Part shown: positions 7,057 to 9,166 of the stretch, in pieces
How positions within the stretch are numbered: position 1 is the first letter of the stretch
Layout: every line of letters starts with the position of its first letter
Assembly (NCBI GenBank): GCA_944387905.1
Contig: CALXGU010000055.1
Coordinates: 1 to 9,166 of the forward strand
Reading direction: 5' to 3'
Source: an uncultured Clostridia bacterium
Lineage (GTDB): Bacteria > Bacillota > Clostridia > Oscillospirales > QAKW01
DNA: 9,166 nt
Translations under genes and position numbers: made by a program
Notes under the pieces: model-generated
The model's input: only the letters and a program-made list of their open reading frames with translations
The model's database searches: none
What the model was told of the DNA's origin: nothing

Positions 7057-7818
7057 ATGAGTCAATTAGAGCGACAACAGCAAATTCTTGATGTTTTAAA
7101 TGCGCTGAAACCAAACGAATCGATTTCAGTAAAAGAAATTGCAGCTAAAATATTTTCAAGTGAATCATCTGTTCGCCGCGCTGTAAAGATATTAGTTCAA
7201 AAAAATCTGGCGACTCACATTTACGGCGGTGTCATGCCGGCAGATTACCGTAATGCCGTAACACCTGTTTCAATACGTGATTCAATAAATTCCAACACAA
7301 AGGATTACTTGGCAGCAATTGCCGCTGATTTTGTAAGTAATGGAGATATTATTTTCTTGGATTCCTCTTCCACAGTTAGGAAAATTCTTTATTATTTGAA
7401 AAATAAAAAGGATCTTCATATAATTACCAATAACCAGAATGTTTTTTCAGAAAATTTCGATTTGGATGCGACTTTCTATTGTACCGGAGGTAAATTTAAC
7501 CGGGAAAGCAATAATTTTTTAGGTATGGATGTAATAGAATATATACTGAATAAAAATGCCGATATATGCTTTTTTTCAAGTCAGGGACTATCTCAAAGCG
7601 GTGAAATAACAGATGTATCAGAACAAGAAACCGCAATAAGAAAAGCGATGATCAAAAAATCAAAACGTCAGTATTTTTTATGTGATTCTTCAAAAATCAA
7701 TACAGTAAAAATCAACACTGTTTGCAGCATTTCAGATATCAGCGGAGTTATTTGCGATAAACAGGAAATGATTGAAAATATAAGAAGAAATATTATAAAA
7801 CAGATAAATCTCAGTTAA
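7057..7818 (+). CDS. DeoR/GlpR family transcriptional repressor
   Basis: 253 residues, the usual length for the family. The N-terminal winged helix (about 5-60) begins MSQLERQQQILDVL, has the recognition helix SSVRRAVKIL and ends with the wing HIYGG. The C-terminal sugar-phosphate-sensing domain (about 72-230) shows DSSSTV (101-106), ITNN (123-126), CTGGKF (142-147), SEQETAIRKAMI and CDSSKI (Asp210, Lys213), all typical DeoRC landmarks. The GAGGTG site ends 5 bases before the ATG. The gene is divergent from the GpsA-like dehydrogenase with a 178-base spacer carrying paired inverted sites, so it likely represses both. The inducer would be a phosphorylated sugar or polyol; which one cannot be read from the sequence. 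Confidence 0.93.
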   Translation: MSQLERQQQILDVLNALKPNESISVKEIAAKIFSSESSVRRAVKILVQKNLATHIYGGVMPADYRNAVTPVSIRDSINSNTKDYLAAIAADFVSNGDIIFLDSSSTVRKILYYLKNKKDLHIITNNQNVFSENFDLDATFYCTGGKFNRESNNFLGMDVIEYILNKNADICFFSSQGLSQSGEITDVSEQETAIRKAMIKKSKRQYFLCDSSKINTVKINTVCSISDISGVICDKQEMIENIRRNIIKQINLS

Positions 7819-8081
7819 AATTTTAGAAAATTAATTAAAAATATTTATCATACAGCGCATAATACAAATGCTGTATTATATAAACAAGAACTGCAAATAA
7901 CAAAAATAAGCTGCAGTCAAATATTACATCAGACATTTTCACAAATAAGCAAAAGAAAAGCGGGAGATGTTTTTATAAAAAAAACGGAGCAAAGTTAACT
8001 TTGCTCCGACATATGTTATTCGTTTTAAAAATAGATGGAAAAAACTGATATTTTGGCATTGAACCAATATATGATAATTTG
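7819..8081. other. Intergenic, AT-rich; small hairpin at 7851-7879
   Basis: No gene is visible between the DeoR stop and the end of the small minus-strand gene. It contains two mutually exclusive stem pairings, TACAGC/GCTGTA (7851-7856, 7870-7875) and ATAATACA/TGTATTAT (7859-7866, 7872-7879), with no T run after them, so a terminator role for DeoR is doubtful. The strong palindrome at 7985-8008 is listed separately. Confidence 0.5.
7977..8008 (-). terminator. Rho-independent terminator of the DUF6440-like gene
   Basis: A perfect 24-base palindrome (CGGAGCAAAGTTAACTTTGCTCCG, halves 7985-7996 and 7997-8008) followed on the minus strand by eight T (7984-7977). It lies about 75 bases beyond the stop of the small minus-strand gene. 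On the plus strand no T run follows, so it acts mainly on minus transcripts. Confidence 0.85.
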
Positions 8082-8258
8082 TTATTCTTCAATAGCTGTA
8101 ATAACCGGTTTTCCATCTTTATCCAGAAGCACTGTCAGACCACCGGCATATCCGCTTGCGTAAAACAAATAATTAACACCAGTTTCTTTATCAATCAAAA
8201 TTTCAACAGAACCCGCATTTTGGCTATAAACCTTTTCAAATCTTTTTTCTCTTGCCAT
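8082..8258 (-). CDS. DUF6440-like small protein (58 residues)
   Basis: The 58-residue protein starts MAREKRFEKVYS and ends PVITAIEE. It carries the pattern I recognise from DUF6440 micro-proteins of Firmicutes: an initial KRFEKV, then IDKETGVNYLF (about 22-32), then GYAGGLTVLLDKDGKPV (about 36-52). Nearly the whole protein is the domain; there is no signal peptide or membrane segment, so it is cytoplasmic. The function of the family is unknown to me. A perfect GGAGG (8271-8267) lies 8 bases before the ATG. A near-consensus promoter and a strong terminator flank it, so it is a single-gene transcript that should be well expressed. Confidence 0.85.
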   Translation of the reverse strand: MAREKRFEKVYSQNAGSVEILIDKETGVNYLFYASGYAGGLTVLLDKDGKPVITAIEE

Positions 8259-8303
8259 TGTAATAACCTCCAGTTATATTTCGATTTATCTGTATTTCAT
8301 TTT

Positions 8304-8332
8304 ATAATAAAGTTTAAAACAAATCAAGTCAA
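8304..8332 (-). promoter_or_regulatory. Sigma-A promoter of the DUF6440-like gene
   Basis: On the minus strand TTGACT (8332-8327) and TATTAT (8309-8304) are spaced by 17 bases, each one mismatch from consensus. The predicted leader of about 40 bases ends with GGAGG. Confidence 0.7.
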
Positions 8333-8475
8333 AGAACTATTGGGAAAATAATGTTTGAGACTGATTAATATTTATTATCATATGTAAATTATTCAACCAT
8401 TTTTATTGGCGCAGAAATATAAGCATATAATTTAACTACATGAGCACAATATCATTTACATCATTGGGATATAGT

Positions 8476-8513
8476 AAAAAGCCTTTCTGTAAATATACAG
8501 AAAGGCTTTTTTT
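8476..8513. terminator. Bidirectional rho-independent terminator
   Basis: An 11-bp stem GCCTTTCTGTA (8481-8491) / TACAGAAAGGC (8496-8506) with a 4-base loop. Seven T follow on the plus strand (8507-8513) and five T on the minus strand (8480-8476). On the minus strand it lies 55 bases after the distal stop (8568) of the broken DUF4375-like gene and probably ends that transcript. No plus-strand gene is seen just upstream of it. Confidence 0.85.
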
Positions 8514-8567
8514 GTCATTCGTGTCCGAAAAAAACTGGGCGAAAACCGAGGATTTTACGTAAAATAA

Positions 8568-8972
8568 TTAAATTTCTAATTCATTGGCATATTGTTCTAA
8601 CAAGTGATTAATTTGTTCTTCGTTTTCATAAAAAATATCATCACACTGTTCTAAAATCTCTTCTGCTTTTTAATCCTCTTCATTTTCTTCTAATATTAAA
8701 TATGCCTTATATGCTTTTTTAAGATTTTCGCTTAAAATTGGTGTAAGAATTATTTGTAATTCAGACATTTCTTTTTGCAAATCGCTCACATTTTCTACAT
8801 TGCAAAAATACTGACTATGCCCACCGTTATTAATTTCACTTTGGTAGGTCATTAGTTCAGTATAAGGTGATTTTGTTTTTTCTTCTGTCCACAATTCCCA
8901 CATCTTATTCCATTTAAGTTGTTCTTCTGTCAATTCAACTTTCTTTTTCTTAAATATATATAATAAACCCAT
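8568..8972 (-). pseudogene. DUF4375/DMP19-like protein gene interrupted by one in-frame TAA
   Basis: The first part encodes 100 residues (8972-8673), beginning MGLLYIFKKKKVELTEEQ and containing TYQSEINNGGHSQYFCNVEN (about 42-61), the E-x-N-N-G-G-x-x-Q-Y-F signature I recognise from DUF4375 (DMP19-like) proteins. A TAA at 8672-8670 then stops it after LILEENEED. In the same frame, with no shift, coding continues for 33 residues (starting KAEEILEQCDDIFYENEEQI) to a TAA at 8570-8568. The acidic, helical character and the fit to the domain end suggest this was one gene of about 134 codons, broken by a single-base nonsense change. The alternatives are a real short form of 100 residues, stop readthrough, or a sequencing error. 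Only a weak GGTG precedes the ATG. Function unknown. Confidence 0.75.
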
Positions 8973-8995
8973 ATCATCACCGCATCGGGTTTATT
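8962..8995. repeat. Inverted repeat spanning the start of the DUF4375-like gene
   Basis: AATAAACCC (8962-8970) and GGGTTTATT (8987-8995) are perfect inverted 9-mers separated by 16 bases that hold the weak ribosome binding site. One arm overlaps the start codon and the other touches the -10 box. Because transcription would begin near 8986, an operator is more likely than an mRNA hairpin; this is inference. Confidence 0.45.
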
Positions 8996-9021
8996 GTATG
9001 CTTGTGTCAAATCAGAGACAA
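8993..9021 (-). promoter_or_regulatory. Probable sigma-A promoter of the DUF4375-like gene
   Basis: On the minus strand TTGTCT (9021-9016), 17-base spacer, TACAAT (8998-8993). The -10 is one mismatch from consensus and the -35 two. It would give a leader of only about 14 bases. Confidence 0.5.
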
Positions 9022-9030
9022 ATTTAGACC

Positions 9031-9080
9031 TTGGCTCCCTCTGAAGAGGGAGCTGTCAGCGAAGCTGACTGAGGGAGAGA
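9031..9080. repeat. REP-like palindromic element (CTCCCTC family)
   Basis: CTCCCTCT (9035-9042) pairs with AGAGGGAG (9045-9052). GTCAGC (9055-9060) pairs with GCTGAC (9064-9069). A second GAGGGAG (9071-9077) can compete for the first arm, so the element can fold as two hairpins or as one long closed structure. I recall near-identical elements as dispersed intergenic repeats in Ruminococcus/Faecalibacterium-type genomes. Only one copy is in this window. Bases 9081-9166 beyond it hold nothing I can identify. Confidence 0.7.
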
Positions 9081-9166
9081 ATTTTTAACAGTCAAGTCTA
9101 TATATTCACATACACCGCTAAAATTTCGGTCAATATCCAAATTACAAATCCTTAAAATTGTTAAAT

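Noticed and set aside
7985..8008. Palindrome considered as a plus-strand terminator for DeoR or as an operator
   Set aside because: No T run follows on the plus strand, while eight T follow on the minus strand, so a minus-strand terminator explains it.
8079..8351. Plus-strand 90-residue frame
   Set aside because: It lies opposite the DUF6440-like gene and its promoter, which have much better coding and control signals; its protein has no recognisable motif.
9031..9166. Minus-strand open frame reading through the palindromic element toward the right edge
   Set aside because: The text ending LPQSASLTAPSSEGAKV is the palindrome translated; no gene beginning or domain can be seen inside the window.
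1..9166. Search for tRNA, rRNA, riboswitch, CRISPR array, transposase or phage genes
   Set aside because: No spaced repeats, tRNA-like cloverleaf, recognisable riboswitch core or recombinase motif was seen by eye.

Overview
The window looks like the chromosome of a low-GC Gram-positive anaerobe of the Clostridia, probably a gut or rumen Ruminococcus-like (Oscillospiraceae) species. The signs are strong AGGAG ribosome binding sites, consensus sigma-A promoters, a Gram-positive signal peptide ending in a Tyr-Ala-Ala-Glu type cleavage site, a DUF6440-like micro-protein, and a palindromic element (CTCCCTCT...GAGGGAG) of a type I recall as dispersed in these genomes. This placement is an inference from sequence style; no rRNA or other taxonomic marker is present.

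Layout. Bases 1-4295 (minus) hold most of a giant secreted protein of at least 1431 residues; its C-terminus lies off the left edge. It carries a signal peptide, two related beta-sandwich-like modules, a right-handed beta-helix, two tandem SGNH/GDSL esterase domains and the start of a second beta-helix. A repeated module built around Gly-Val-Asn-Ala-Phe occurs three times. The first SGNH domain has lost its catalytic Ser and His (Ala781, Lys962); the second is intact. Divergent from it, across a 188-base region with a good promoter in each direction, is a plus-strand pair: an L-fucose mutarotase (fucU, 4484-4900) and an AraC-type regulator (4924-5709). A bidirectional terminator follows.

Bases 5832-6878 (minus) encode a divergent GpsA-like NAD(P)-dependent dehydrogenase. 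It is divergent from a DeoR-type repressor (7057-7818, plus). The spacer holds a 16-base inverted pair of near-identical sites, one near each start, which is a good candidate for the repressor's operators. The right side, from 7819, is sparse: a 58-residue DUF6440-like protein (8082-8258, minus) with its own promoter and terminator, a DUF4375/DMP19-like gene (8568-8972, minus) broken by one in-frame TAA, and the palindromic repeat near 9031-9080.

How the parts may work together (inference): the secreted esterase would remove acyl groups from a complex polysaccharide outside the cell. The mutarotase and AraC regulator would handle a released deoxysugar such as L-fucose. The DeoR/GpsA-like pair would form a separate switch responding to a sugar phosphate. 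No transporter, fucose isomerase or kinase is visible, so the pathway is incomplete in this window. I found no RNA gene, CRISPR array or transposase.
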